Origin: Polaribacter cellanae
GTDB taxonomy: Bacteria > Bacteroidota > Bacteroidia > Flavobacteriales > Flavobacteriaceae
Direction: 5' to 3'
Assembly: GCF_017569185.1 (NCBI RefSeq)
Contig: NZ_CP071869.1
Span: 2,036,001-2,100,000, forward strand
Length of the DNA stretch: 64,000 nucleotides
The translations under genes were made by a program, and so were the position numbers. This document shows, one piece after another, positions 38,170 through 47,412 of this stretch (position 1 is its first letter; each line of letters starts with the position of its first letter). The notes beneath the pieces are model-generated. The model did not search any database and was not told the DNA's origin. It saw only the letters and a list, made by a program, of their open reading frames with translations.

Positions 38170-38473
38170 AATGTTGTCTAAATTCAAATATTATTAAAAT
38201 AACGCATACATGAGTTTAAATAAGGTATAATGTTTTTTAATTTTTACCATGTGATAAAAATAAAAGAAGAATTATTTATTAAGGCCTTTGGTTTAAACTT
38301 AAAAGGCACATTCAGAAAATAGGTTATTTTTAAAAATGCAGCTAAAATTGCGGGCATAATTATTTAAATTCTACCCTCAATTTTTGTTTTAAAGCTGTTT
38401 TAAGGGTTCAGTTTCTTAAAAATTTCCCAACAAGACATACCTCTCCCATAAAACTATATTCAATGCTTCAAAT

Positions 38474-39830
38474 TTAGGCTACTTGTTGTGCTGTTTTAGC
38501 TATTTTTCTTCGGCCAATTTCAAGAGCATTCCCTGTGTGTATTCCAAAGAATATCCATAGAATTTCATTCTTTTTAGTTTTGGCTTTTATTTTTCGTAAG
38601 TGATAATATTCTTTATCCTTTCCAAAATAACCTTCTAATCTTGTAGCTCTTTCTTTTGCGATAATAGCTCTAAGTTGCTTTTTTTCTTTATGATTTTTCG
38701 GCTTTTTTCCCTTGGGGATAAAGTCTGTTTCTATGTTCTTAGAACTACAGTGTTTTCTATTTTTATTGGTGGCATAAATTTTATCTGCTCCAGCTATTTT
38801 TACTTTTTTTCGAGTTAATCCTTGTGCTTTTTGGACTGTTTGAATAAAACGATTTCCTTCATGAAATGCATTAAAGTTAATATGTTCGATAAAGCTAATT
38901 CCATCAATTTGAACTTTGTTAACTTTTGCTCCAAATTCAACAGGTTTTACTTCCTTTCCTCGAACAATAGGACGAATATAATCCTTTTGAATGCTTACAA
39001 TTCTATCTTTGATTTTTTCTCCTGTATCAAAATGATCTTTTTGTTGTTTGTAAATCCTTTGAATTGTATTTATTCGCTTATAATACAAAGCTATAAACTC
39101 AATATTGTGATTTTCTGACAACTCTTTTTCAAAGTTGATAAATTTACTTAACAGATTGAGTAAACCTCGGGTTAATGAAATACGTTTCGACTTGGTTTTT
39201 CTTCGCATTTTACTAAATCCTTGATAACGTTTTTTCCACTTGATATATTTACTTCTAATCATTTTAACCCCTAATATAGAGCAGGTTTTACGTAATTGAT
39301 TGTACAACCAATGAACCGACTCCCAAAGTAATTTTTGGATGCTAGGGTAACGAACTTCACTTTCATAACAAGTAGCATCCATTACAATTTGATTGGGGTT
39401 TTCAATTTCGTTTTTCCAAGAGTTGAATAGAATTTTTTCTATGGAATTAATATCGAGTTTCTCTGCTAATTCACAACGTATTTGGCTCACTATTTTATAG
39501 TTTGTTAAACGTTCAAAACCTAGTTCTATATCACAGAAAAATTGATAGTCTAAATTCGAGTTTAGTTGCTCAATCAATTTTCTATCTGAACAATTAGCAT
39601 AATGTTTTAAAAACATTAAACCTAGTCTTCCTTTAGGACTAAAAAGATAGTTTCTCCCTTTTGATTGTTCAGAAATACCAAAAGAGCTAACTAAATCATT
39701 CCAAGGAATTGCAGAGTAGATTTTACCTAAATCTCCCTCTAAAAATCGCGCATAATGAGCATCATAATTCTCGCTGAGGGGAAAAAATTGAAATGCGGTG
39801 TTGCATTTCAGAAATTCTTCGTACTTTCAT
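38474..39830 (-). pseudogene. DDE transposase (DUF772/IS1182-like) with frameshift at its start
   Basis: The main frame (39616-38474, 380 aa) has the DUF772-type MFLKHYANCSDRKLIEQLN start, DATCYESEVRYP (first Asp), VQIDGISFIEH, KIAGADKIYATNKN (second Asp) and ATRLEGYFGKDKEYYHL (Glu). The homologous frame continues upstream for another 70 codons without ATG, GTG or TTG (EFLKCNTAFQFFPLSENYD...). It meets an ATG at 39828-39830 only if one A is removed from ATGAAAGTAC. So a one-base insertion directly after the start codon inactivates the natural start. Terminal repeats were not found. The 286 nt downstream (38188-38473) hold no gene. Confidence 0.75.
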
Positions 39831-39844
39831 AATTGTCGAAATTA

Positions 39845-39884
39845 AAACCCCGTTTTTTGCCTATATTGGCCATTTTCGGGGTTT
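39845..39884. other. Stem-loop between transposase and XRE gene
   Basis: AAACCCCG (39845-39852) pairs with CGGGGTTT (39877-39884). A second imperfect inverted repeat, ACAACAAATCCCT / AGGGATGCGTTGT, lies at 39901-39937 over the start of the XRE gene. The first may be a terminator or IS end, the second an operator. Confidence 0.4.
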
Positions 39885-39932
39885 ATTATAGCTACAAAAT
39901 ACAACAAATCCCTCGTAAAAACAAGGGATGCG

Positions 39933-40133
39933 TTGTTTTATGAAAGCGCCTTAAAAAAACATAGGAAAATGTCTTGTTTAACACAAGAAGCACTTGCCTA
40001 TGATTTAGATATTCCTGTTTCTCAAATTGGAAGAATTGAAAGAGGGGAGATAAATACAACAATTTCTACCTTATTGGCAATCTCTAAAGCTTTAAATAAA
40101 AAGGTTGAAGATCTTTTTGATTTTGATTATTAA
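39933..40133 (+). CDS. Small XRE-type HTH protein
   Basis: A 66-aa single-domain DNA-binding protein; the HTH reads TQEALAYDLDIPVSQIGRIERGEINTTISTLLAISKAL (about 17-54). The start is uncertain: TTG at 39933 is used here, but the open frame continues upstream without an ATG (SLVKTRDALFYESALKKH), so the gene may have lost its true 5' end near the transposase. It is convergent with the next gene, overlapping by 4 nt. Confidence 0.65.
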   Translation: MFYESALKKHRKMSCLTQEALAYDLDIPVSQIGRIERGEINTTISTLLAISKALNKKVEDLFDFDY

Positions 40134-40624
40134 CTATCTTTTTTAGCTTCTTCTAATAAGGAGTTTAATTGTTTTCTAAAATTATCGGGCAAATCTTTTT
40201 TTAATAATGATTTGAACGCTTTATCATGAAATGTATCGTTTTTGCTATCGACATAGCTATTGTATCTAATTGTAGAGAATATGATAACAGATGTTAGAAA
40301 AATAGTGAATAGATACAATTGCCATTTAATTTTACCTTTGAAAATAATTTCTTGAGTTGTTTTTAGTGGAAACTTAGACATAATACCTTCAAGGTAACTG
40401 TGAATAGCTTTGTAGATAGTTATACTGCTTTTTACCTCTTCATGTAGTTTATCATGTTTTTCTTCAAAACTTTTAATTTTAAGTAAAGTCATTTTACAAA
40501 CACTAACGACATCGTTACCTATTTTGTTGTTTTTTATATCCCGCACATCATTTTTAAGGGTTTTAAAATCTTCATGTTGTTTTTCTAATTGTAATAAAAT
40601 TTGTTTTGTTTCTAAATTTTCCAT
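40130..40624 (-). CDS. Coiled-coil membrane protein of the mobilizable element
   Basis: A 164-aa protein with N-terminal coiled-coil helices (about 1-90), one TM segment (about 103-121, WQLYLFTIFLTSVIIFSTI) and a short charged tail. Similar small proteins follow the relaxase in Bacteroidetes mobilizable islands; their function is unknown. It lies 63 nt after the relaxase 3' fragment on the same strand. Confidence 0.6.
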   Translation of the reverse strand: MENLETKQILLQLEKQHEDFKTLKNDVRDIKNNKIGNDVVSVCKMTLLKIKSFEEKHDKLHEEVKSSITIYKAIHSYLEGIMSKFPLKTTQEIIFKGKIKWQLYLFTIFLTSVIIFSTIRYNSYVDSKNDTFHDKAFKSLLKKDLPDNFRKQLNSLLEEAKKDS

Positions 40625-40823
40625 TATTCTTATTATTTAAATTAAACTGTTTTGTTTTTTATACTGTTTTTTTAAAACTTTAGCTATTTATAGTTCTTGT
40701 TTTAAGTTATTATCCTGATCTATTGATTTATCAATGTTTTGTAAAATTTTCTTAGTAATACCAGATAAACTATACCCTCTACCTACTGCACTCCCTTTTA
40801 TTTTAGCCCCATTTTTCTTATAA

Positions 40824-41852
40824 ACCTGAGTTCGACCTAAGGATTTAGCAAAAAAGAGCTAATTGTGCTGTACTTTCTGTTTCAAATTTAATAGATGGTT
40901 TCTTTTCTTGAAAAGAATAAGCAATAAGGCTAGCTACTAAATTTGTGATAAAATTACTAAAACTTCTATGTCTAGAATGTTCAGCTTGGGCGATATTTTT
41001 AAGTTGGTCATTAATTGTTTCTATAATTGATCTTTTACGCAGTAAAATTTTGTCACGCATTGTCATTAGTACATTTTTCATATTATTTTTAATTCCAGTA
41101 ACTAAATGCAGTCCGTCTTCAAAAAGTAATTGAGTGATTTCTTTTGAAATATACCCTTTATCTGCGTATAAACTTCCTACAATTTTTTTTAAAAAATTGT
41201 CTTCTTTGATTGGTGTTCTATCGTCTACATTGGCTTGGGTGATGATAAAGTTCAGAATATCACCTTTATCATTTACTAATAGATGTAATTTAAAACCATG
41301 GAACCATCCCATGGTAGACTTTCCAGTAGTCGCAATTCCTTTAAAGACTTTATTATTTTTAATTCTCTTTTTGTCACACACTCTCAAAGGAGTTGAATCT
41401 ATAAAGGATATCCCTGTACATTTACCCAAACAACAGGTTTTCATAAACACTATCAAAGGAAGCATATTGCTTTGCATTAGCTCAACAAAACGATTATAAG
41501 AAACTGTCTCAGGGAATTCATCAGTTAAATGCTTTTGAACATAGAAAAGGTAAAAATGTTTGAATGTTCTAATATTACTTGTGTGAAAAAGAACAGTTAT
41601 GGTTAATATTTCACTTGTGGACATTTTAAAAGAACGATTTCTTTTCTTTTTTCCGCCTGAAATCGTTCTTTTTTGTAAAGCAGGCTCAAAAACTTGACAA
41701 AAATCGTCAATATCACAAAAAATTGTAGTAATTTTATCTATAGAAATCATAAGTAGAATTTTAGTTAAAAATTTGATATTCAGCATTTAAATATACTAAT
41801 TTTCTACTTTTTTTACAATAAAAAAATAGGCTTTCTTACGTCGAACTCAGGT
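40824..41852 (-). mobile_element. IS982-family insertion sequence, copy B (looks intact)
   Basis: A 1029-bp element with ends ACCTGAGTTCGACCTAAG (40824-40841) and CTTACGTCGAACTCAGGT (41835-41852), one mismatch. It is flanked by TATAA direct repeats (40819-40823 and 41853-41857). It sits inside the relaxase gene. It differs strongly from copy A in sequence and ends. Confidence 0.92.
40845..41750 (-). CDS. IS982-family transposase
   Basis: An intact DDE transposase; ATG at 41750 (MISIDKITTIFCDIDDFC, 301 aa) fits the family start better than the ATG at 41786, which would lie close to the terminal repeat. Catalytic residues appear in SFIDSTPLRVCDK (first Asp), GSLYADKGYISKE (second Asp) and RKRSIIETINDQLKN (Glu). 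It ends at 40845, just inside the left inverted repeat. Recent insertion is suggested by the perfect target duplication and undamaged frame. Confidence 0.88.
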   Translation of the reverse strand: MISIDKITTIFCDIDDFCQVFEPALQKRTISGGKKKRNRSFKMSTSEILTITVLFHTSNIRTFKHFYLFYVQKHLTDEFPETVSYNRFVELMQSNMLPLIVFMKTCCLGKCTGISFIDSTPLRVCDKKRIKNNKVFKGIATTGKSTMGWFHGFKLHLLVNDKGDILNFIITQANVDDRTPIKEDNFLKKIVGSLYADKGYISKEITQLLFEDGLHLVTGIKNNMKNVLMTMRDKILLRKRSIIETINDQLKNIAQAEHSRHRSFSNFITNLVASLIAYSFQEKKPSIKFETESTAQLALFC

Positions 41853-42430
41853 TATAAATAAAACTCACACCTCGTCCTTTTAAAACTTTATAATTATAGA
41901 TTGCCATGATTTCTATAAATTGTTGGAAGGATCTTGAAGCTAAAATTGCAGCATCAATGTCTTCTTTAATTTTTTCAATAGAAGTGTTTTTATTCTTAGT
42001 ACTATAATTAGATATTTGCTCTAAATCATAGATTTGCTCAATTTTCCGACATATTTCTCTTGCTCTTAAATGGCTAAACGAATCGGATAAAATTGAACCA
42101 TCATTCTTTACTTTGTTTAAAGCAATGTGTAAATGAGGGTGTTCACGATCATAATGTTGATACGTAATGCTCATGCAATCATTTGCATTAAAAGCTTTAA
42201 TAAAATCTTCCGAAATGTTTTTCATTTTAAAAGAGTTTATTTTTTCACTTTTAGGAAACGATAACACAATATGCATTAGGTTTTTTGTACATCTATTATT
42301 TAGTGACTGTGTTTTTTTAAACTCTTTAACCACTTCTGTTATCTTTAAATTAGGTAGTATATTGTTAGAAGTAATTACCTGATTATCTTTTGTCGTTATG
42401 TATTGTAAAAGTTTTAAGCATCCTTTACCA

Positions 42431-42772
42431 CTACCTGTTAATATTTTTGCGATCATAATAATTATTTATTTTTTCAAGAGATAGTTTTATGTGATAAATC
42501 GTTTTTTCTAATGATATTTTTTCAGTAAGTTTTAAAGTCTTGTTGTACTTAATTAAAGTCCATAAGTTCTTTCCTATTATACCTAATTCATTTTGAAGCT
42601 TCAGCGTGTTTTTATCTGGTAAAGCTTGTATGTATAATTTTTTATTTTCAATTAAATGAATTAGGTAGCTGGAAATAGAAATGTTGTATTTCTTTTTTAA
42701 TTTTAATAACTCTAACTTTGTTTCAGGAGTAACTCTAAGATATATGCGTTCAGTTTTTTTTATAGAACTCAT
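42431..42772 (-). CDS. MobC-like relaxosome accessory protein
   Basis: A 113-aa protein with an N-terminal ribbon-helix-helix (RIYLRVTPETKLELLKLKKKYNISISSYLIHLI, about 9-42) and a helical tail with GIIGKNLWTLIKYNKTL, as in Bacteroidetes MobA/MobC mobilization proteins. It would bind oriT and assist the relaxase, whose start it overlaps by 26 nt. It is part of the HTH-mobC-relaxase operon. Confidence 0.75.
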   Translation of the reverse strand: MSSIKKTERIYLRVTPETKLELLKLKKKYNISISSYLIHLIENKKLYIQALPDKNTLKLQNELGIIGKNLWTLIKYNKTLKLTEKISLEKTIYHIKLSLEKINNYYDRKNINR

Positions 42773-42774
42773 AC

Positions 42775-43104
42775 CTATTTATCTGTAATTGAATTGAAAG
42801 ATTTTCTAAGAAGCATTTCTTCAATATCTATCTGATTAAAGAAAACCCTTCCACCGATACGAATTGGAGTTAAGTCTCCTTTCTCAATCCAATTATATAA
42901 AGTAGGCCTGGTGGTTTGAAATAATTCAACCAATTTGGAAATCGTATATAGATTTAACTCTTTTTTAGGAGCTAAGCTTTCTTTTGAATCCAATTTTTCT
43001 TTTAGAAATTTAATAATGGAATTGGATTCATTTTCGTTTTTGTTGTCTAATTTTAAAGGTGTAAATTCTCTAATCCCTTTTTCATCAATAATTAATAGTC
43101 TCAT
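42775..43104 (-). CDS. Excisionase-like helix-turn-helix protein
   Basis: The preferred start is the ATG at 43104 (MRLLIIDEKG, 109 aa), because the degraded paralogue at 45304-45635 also aligns from this Met; the longer frame starts at 43113. The C-terminal HTH_17/MerR-like domain reads LYTISKLVELFQTTRPTLYNWIEKGDLTPIRIGGRVFF (about 52-90). Proteins of this kind act as excision or transfer regulators in Bacteroidetes mobile islands. A -7 box (TAGTTTTG, minus) is at 43134-43141. It ends 2 nt before mobC. Confidence 0.75.
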   Translation of the reverse strand: MRLLIIDEKGIREFTPLKLDNKNENESNSIIKFLKEKLDSKESLAPKKELNLYTISKLVELFQTTRPTLYNWIEKGDLTPIRIGGRVFFNQIDIEEMLLRKSFNSITDK

Positions 43105-43166
43105 TATATTCATTATTTAGTGTTATTTGACAACAAAACTAATAGCTATACTTTATGGTAATTAAT

Positions 43167-43197
43167 GGTAGCGTACGTAAATTTTATGTACGCTACC
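43167..43197. other. Perfect stem-loop upstream of the excisionase gene
   Basis: GGTAGCGTAC (43167-43176) and GTACGCTACC (43188-43197) form a 10-bp stem with an 11-nt loop. It lies between the 177-aa gene and the promoter of the excisionase gene. A weaker counterpart (GCTAC...GTAGC) occurs at the same place in the degraded copy near 45680-45720. It could be an oriT-like, att or operator structure. Confidence 0.6.
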
Positions 43198-43206
43198 AGC
43201 AATTAA

Positions 43207-43740
43207 TTAACAATCTTTTACTTCATTATATATTCTTTTAAAAGATTTGTAAGCTAAGGGGTTTTCTAGAATCCACTCAGATCCCAAAATGATTTTAGAA
43301 ATTGCCTCTAAGTATTTGCTTTTTCTTTTAGCATTACTAATGTTTACTTTCTTATCTTTAGTAAGTGTTTCATATAAATTGCAGGGATATTGAGGATGTA
43401 TTTTATCTACAGTTTCAAATTTTGAAATATCCCTATTTTTGATGTTTAAGTAAAAACGAACCCTAGTTTTTTTTATAACATCATAATAATCTAAGATACT
43501 TCTTCTACGATCGTTTTTTTCAAGTAACATTTCTTCAATTACTGCAATAGCTCCTATTCTTATAGATATCGTATTTAATTCTCTGTACTTTTTTTTATCA
43601 TATAATTGTAATAGAATTTTTAAAAGTTCTTTAGTTTTCATGCAATTTATAGTTTTGCTTGTGTTCAAGGTGGTAAGGTCTTTTGTGAGTGCGGCAATTG
43701 CACTTTCATTTTCTATTATTTTTAGTAGTTCTTCTTTCAT
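43207..43740 (-). CDS. Unknown protein of the mobilizable element (177 aa)
   Basis: A cytoplasmic, basic protein without recognised domain. The central part NTISIRIGAIAVIEEMLLEKN (about 56-76) and the block KFETVDKIHPQYPCNLYETL (about 107-126) are conserved in the degraded second copy at 45786-46203, which shows this is a real gene family. It begins 3 nt after the stop of the 272-aa gene, so both form one operon upstream of the stem-loop and excisionase gene. Confidence 0.65.
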   Translation of the reverse strand: MKEELLKIIENESAIAALTKDLTTLNTSKTINCMKTKELLKILLQLYDKKKYRELNTISIRIGAIAVIEEMLLEKNDRRRSILDYYDVIKKTRVRFYLNIKNRDISKFETVDKIHPQYPCNLYETLTKDKKVNISNAKRKSKYLEAISKIILGSEWILENPLAYKSFKRIYNEVKDC

Positions 43741-43743
43741 GAT

Positions 43744-44562
43744 TTATAGTGATAGACCATTGTCCATGTCATTTTGGTTATTTTTATCAATTTTATTACT
43801 TAAATCATATTTTATAAATATGTTTTCAATTATTTTTTCTTGAATTTTTTGTATAAAATTTAATTTTCTCTCAAAAAATAAAAAATTCTCTTTTATATCT
43901 AAACAAAAAAATAAAGACCTCATTTCATTTTTCTTATAATGTTCTTTTAGAAACAAGTTGCAGTTATATAGTAATTTCTTTATGGCAATATTATCTATAT
44001 CACAATTCTTATGTATCAAGTCTAAAATCACTTCTTTAAATTTATTCTCAGGAATAGATCTTATAATTTCAGAATTAGTAAGTTTCAGTTGATTTTCGAA
44101 AGGTCGGATGATTAAAAAAGTTATTTCTTTCATTAAGTAGTATCCTAACTCAAAATTTCTGATAAGACTAATATCATCGATAAATACCTTTTGAATAAAA
44201 TTGTTTAAAGAGGGGTTCGCTTTAATGTTCAAATTATAATCCGTAGACTTTAGTTTTAAAAGTAAACTACGTAAATCTTCATCTTTTTTGTTTTTTTTTA
44301 ATTGAATAAAATAGTACATGTATTTTTTAATTGTTCCAAGTATGTTTTCATCAGATTTCAATATCACATCGAATCTTATCTGGGCTTTTTTAAGATCTTC
44401 TGAAGGTTTAAATAGTAGTTTCATTGTTGATAAAGAGGCAAGGAAATTTATAGATCCTTTTTCAGATAAAAATTTCTTTTCTTCTTTCGGAAAAACTAAA
44501 TCTCTCTCTTCTGTAATTAAGTCGATTTTTTGTCTAGTATCGACAGGTAGAATATTTATCAT
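43744..44562 (-). CDS. Unknown protein of the mobilizable element (272 aa)
   Basis: A largely helical, lysine- and leucine-rich protein; no domain recognised. The segment ISLIRNFELGYYLMKEITF (about 131-149) and the following LTNSEIIRSIPENKFKEVI aligns with the remnant at 46170-46620, so it too exists in two copies. It is the first gene of a pair with the 177-aa gene. A role in regulation or transfer is guessed only from position. Confidence 0.6.
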   Translation of the reverse strand: MINILPVDTRQKIDLITEERDLVFPKEEKKFLSEKGSINFLASLSTMKLLFKPSEDLKKAQIRFDVILKSDENILGTIKKYMYYFIQLKKNKKDEDLRSLLLKLKSTDYNLNIKANPSLNNFIQKVFIDDISLIRNFELGYYLMKEITFLIIRPFENQLKLTNSEIIRSIPENKFKEVILDLIHKNCDIDNIAIKKLLYNCNLFLKEHYKKNEMRSLFFCLDIKENFLFFERKLNFIQKIQEKIIENIFIKYDLSNKIDKNNQNDMDNGLSL

Positions 44563-44608
44563 TTGATTTTAATTTTTGAAGGTTTTTTTAACTTTTACAT
44601 TACGATAC

Positions 44609-44752
44609 TCAAACACCAAATTCTTTTTTATAGAACTTTATGGTTACTAATTTCACTAAAACATCTTTTAGAGTATTCTCATTTGAATAAGTATTTTTGA
44701 TTTTAGCTTTCGAAATAATTTGCTCACTTTTTTATTGATTAATAGGCTTCAT
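44609..44752 (-). pseudogene. Possible small broken gene
   Basis: A 48-codon frame starts MKPINQ, meets TAA, then continues KSEQIISKAKIKNTYSNENT ... FYKKEFGV and stop. A charged peptide with a single nonsense codon could be a decayed small gene or chance. The rest of the AT-rich gap 44753-45303 shows nothing I can support. Confidence 0.25.
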
Positions 44753-45303
44753 TTATGAATTTTAATTTATTATATTTCCTTGTTTTTTATGTTAAAATTT
44801 CACGGATCTTCTATTATTAAATTAGGAATTAAGTAGTTTATTGAAAAATTACGAACATGCTGATTTTAACCGTTAAAATTTATGGTTATAATAAGTTATA
44901 ACATTTTATTTAAATAAAATAAATTAATTTTAAATACCTATTATTTAGAGTATTAAAATTATTTAAGAAGAGTTTTAAGTATTGTTATTAGTTTTTTTGA
45001 GCTCTGAATTTTGAAAATTTTACCAGGAGCTAATGTCTTTTATTGAAAATTTTAAGATTATGTTTTTATTAAATGATATTATCATTTTTTATTTAAATTT
45101 AATGAATTAAGATTTTTATTAAATATATGATAATTAGAAATTGACGCAAATTTTTAAATAAAAGCGATATCATTTATTTGGCACATTATATCTTTATGAG
45201 CTGATAAGCGAATAAACAAGTTTGGAAATGGGAGGTACGTACATTTACACAACTTGCTAACCTCAAAAGAGGATAGTTAGTTACTTAATGGGAAATAAAA
45301 TTT

Positions 45304-45635
45304 TTAGATAGATTGTGACTCGGCAGATTTGCGAGCAATCATTTTTAGGATGTCTTGGTGTCTAAAAAAACGCGACCACCAATTTTTACTGGTATAAGAT
45401 CTCCGCGTTCTATCCATGAGTATAATGAGGGTCTTGTTGTAAGGAGCTTTAAAAGAGAAGTAAATGTGTGTAGTTCTAATTCTTTAGTGACTGGTTCTTT
45501 TTTATCTTGATTGATACTTTCTTTTAAAAGTTCAATTATAGATTTTGAATCAGTTTTATCTTGTGGGTTTGGATTAGCTTCGATAAATTCTCTAAAACCA
45601 TTTTTGTCAATAATTAATAGTTTCATCGCATACAT
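45304..45635 (-). pseudogene. Degraded second copy of the excisionase-like HTH gene
   Basis: It aligns with the gene at 42775-43104: MKLLIIDKNGFREF ... TRPSLYSWIERGDLIPVKIGGRVF. The frame ends early (FLDTKTS*), but one phase over it continues HQDILKMIARKSAESQSI and stops at 45304, matching the intact paralogue's C-terminus. One base was therefore gained or lost near 45355-45365. The -7 box TAGTTTTG upstream (45653-45660) is preserved. Confidence 0.75.
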
Positions 45636-45785
45636 TATTTTATGTTATTTGACAAAACTATTGCAAGAATGTATACTAAATTGCTACTCATGAACATAGA
45701 AAAAGTGTACGCATGTAGCTTTAGATTAACAATTTTTTACATTATCGTAAGTTTTTACTAAAGTTATAACTACCTTTTTATTTTT

Positions 45786-46203
45786 TTAAATCCAGCTACT
45801 TCCAGATATAATTAGTGCTATAGCATCTTTGTAAGTCCCTTTTTTTCTACCATTAAATCTGTTTATTTTAGAATCATTTGTATTGGAGTCATAAAATCTA
45901 CAAGGATATTGAGGCTGTATTTTCTGCACAGTATCAAATTTTTGCATCTCTCTATTTCTTAACTCATCTGGAAACCTAACTTTTGCTTTAATTATTATAT
46001 TATATGGTGGATTATCTCTATTGGGTTCATTTTTTTCGATAATCATTTCTTCAGTTATTGCAATCGCTCCTATTCTTAAAGATATAGTATTTTTTTTCTG
46101 TAATTTTCTAATCCCATAATAGCAACAGCTGCTTTAGAAAAGTAAAGGGCTGTGACTGGATCTATCTTTTTACCTTTGGTTGATAGTATTAGTTTTAATG
46201 CTT
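45786..46203 (-). pseudogene. Degraded second copy of the 177-aa gene
   Basis: The frame reads ALKLILSTKGKKIDPVTALY ... GLENYRKK, then loses one base in a run of eight A and continues NTISLRIGAIAITEEMIIEK ... MQKFDTVQKIQPQYPCRFYD ... LIISGSSWI*. Against the intact gene this is the same order of blocks, truncated after SSWI. The intact open part is 86 codons (46046-45786). Confidence 0.75.
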
Positions 46204-46620
46204 AGTGAGAATAAAAAATCTCTCATTCGGTTTTCTTTGGAGTCATATATAAACTCATTAGTTTTGTATATAAAAACTTTACTTTCTACATCTTTAAAAT
46301 TAGCTTTAGTAAATTCTGTTTCGATTAAATTAATCATAACTTTTTTCAAAATTTTCCTTTTCAATTTTTTGAATAACTTCATAAGGTTTTAATTTAATTT
46401 TTGGAATCTGATTTAATTTATAACTTATTCTTCTCATAAGATATCTCCCAAGTTCTTCGTTTCGTAAAACACTTATTTCATCAATAAATTTTCCTTTTAC
46501 TAAAATTGAATTTATTTTTAATTTTAAAAAAGCTTTTCCTTGTTCAAACCGAACAAGTTCTTTTTCAGAATATAGCAAATTTATATCTTTATAATCTGGA
46601 ATATATTGTAAGTAAACCAT
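46170..46620 (-). pseudogene. Degraded second copy of the 272-aa gene
   Basis: Two overlapping frames: one (46620-46330) with DEISVLRNEELGRYLMRRIS ... YEVIQKIEKENFEK, the other (continuing to 46170) with VMINLIETEFTKANFKDVES ... ENRMRDFLFSLSIKTNTIN. Together they align with the C-terminal half of the gene at 43744-44562. A frameshift at the A run near 46335-46345 joins them. Confidence 0.7.
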
Positions 46621-46793
46621 TTTGTTGTTTATTATTAAAATTATTGCTAAATTGGGTAATGGTACAGAATAGTTGATGATAAATTTCTAAAACATAAAAT
46701 AGTTCTTTCTGACCTTGGTGGTTCAAATTAGTTGATGAAAAAGTTATGAAACGAGCTTGCGAACAACATTTAACCAAATAAATAAAATGCTAA

Positions 46794-46988
46794 ATGAAAT
46801 GTAAAAAGTGTAAGAGATTAGCCGTTAAAAATGGTAAACAATCAAATGGGAGACAACGATACTATTGTAAAAGTTGTAAATGTAGTTTTCAAAGAAGTTA
46901 TATATAAAAGGCTTATAGGGAGAATACAGATAAAAACATTTATCTCTTCTTAAGAGAAAGTGTTGGAATAACTGCAACTGTACTGTGA
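46794..46988 (+). pseudogene. Remnant of an IS1-type transposase zinc ribbon
   Basis: ATG at 46794 opens a 37-codon frame (MKCKKCKRLAVKNGKQSNGR, then RYYCKSCKCSFQRSYI) with the CxxC...CxxC zinc ribbon of InsA-like proteins. After a stop and frame change the sequence reads YRENTDKNIYLFLRESVGIT, the expected following helix. The rest is missing. The gap to the rhs gene (46989-47385) shows no other gene. Confidence 0.6.
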
Positions 46989-47385
46989 TTTCTTAATCTT
47001 AGTTATTCGTAAGCAACTCATTGACTATATAAAATCTGTATTAAGAAACTGTAAAGTTGCTTTTTACTTTCAAAATAAAATATAGATTCATAAAATTATG
47101 AATATTAAATTATCGAAAGATGACCAATAATTGTTATATATGATAATTATCATTTTTTTAAATTTATGAATTATATATTTTAGCAATTCTATAATGTAGA
47201 AAGATAATGTTTCTTTATTATTTTTATACTCTAGGAAAAGATTCTTTTAAAAAAGAAAATAAAAAATGATGTCAATAATAAATACAAATCTCAAAATTAT
47301 ATTAGTATTACAGCCTTGCTTGATACTTTCTCAAATAGCTTCTGAACAGTATCTCAATTATTAATATTTTTTTAGAAAATTTCCT

Positions 47386-47393
47386 TATTTTTG
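47386..47393 (+). promoter_or_regulatory. -7 box for the rhs genes
   Basis: TATTTTTG matches TAnnTTTG and ends 19 nt before the rhs start codon. No -33 TTG at proper spacing was seen. Confidence 0.45.
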
Positions 47394-47412
47394 ATTACAT
47401 AAATAAAAAATT

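Larger units (their letters stand above)
40688..42456 (-). pseudogene. Relaxase (MobB/BmgA type) interrupted by IS982
   Basis: The 5' part (42456-41853) encodes a relaxase N-terminus with the metal-binding HPHLHIALN motif (106-114) and ends at GVSFIY. The 3' part (40818-40688) encodes KKNGAKIKGSAVGRGYSLSG ... LKQEL. Removing the IS and one TATAA copy joins them into exactly 245 codons, so the original was a 244-aa mobilization relaxase that nicks the element's oriT. The insertion makes a 206-aa product ending NLSST. This element can no longer mobilize itself unless the truncated form works. Confidence 0.85.

Noticed and set aside
46589..46777. 62-codon minus-strand frame
   Set aside because: It overlaps the start of the degraded 272-aa gene copy and has no recognisable features; likely chance.
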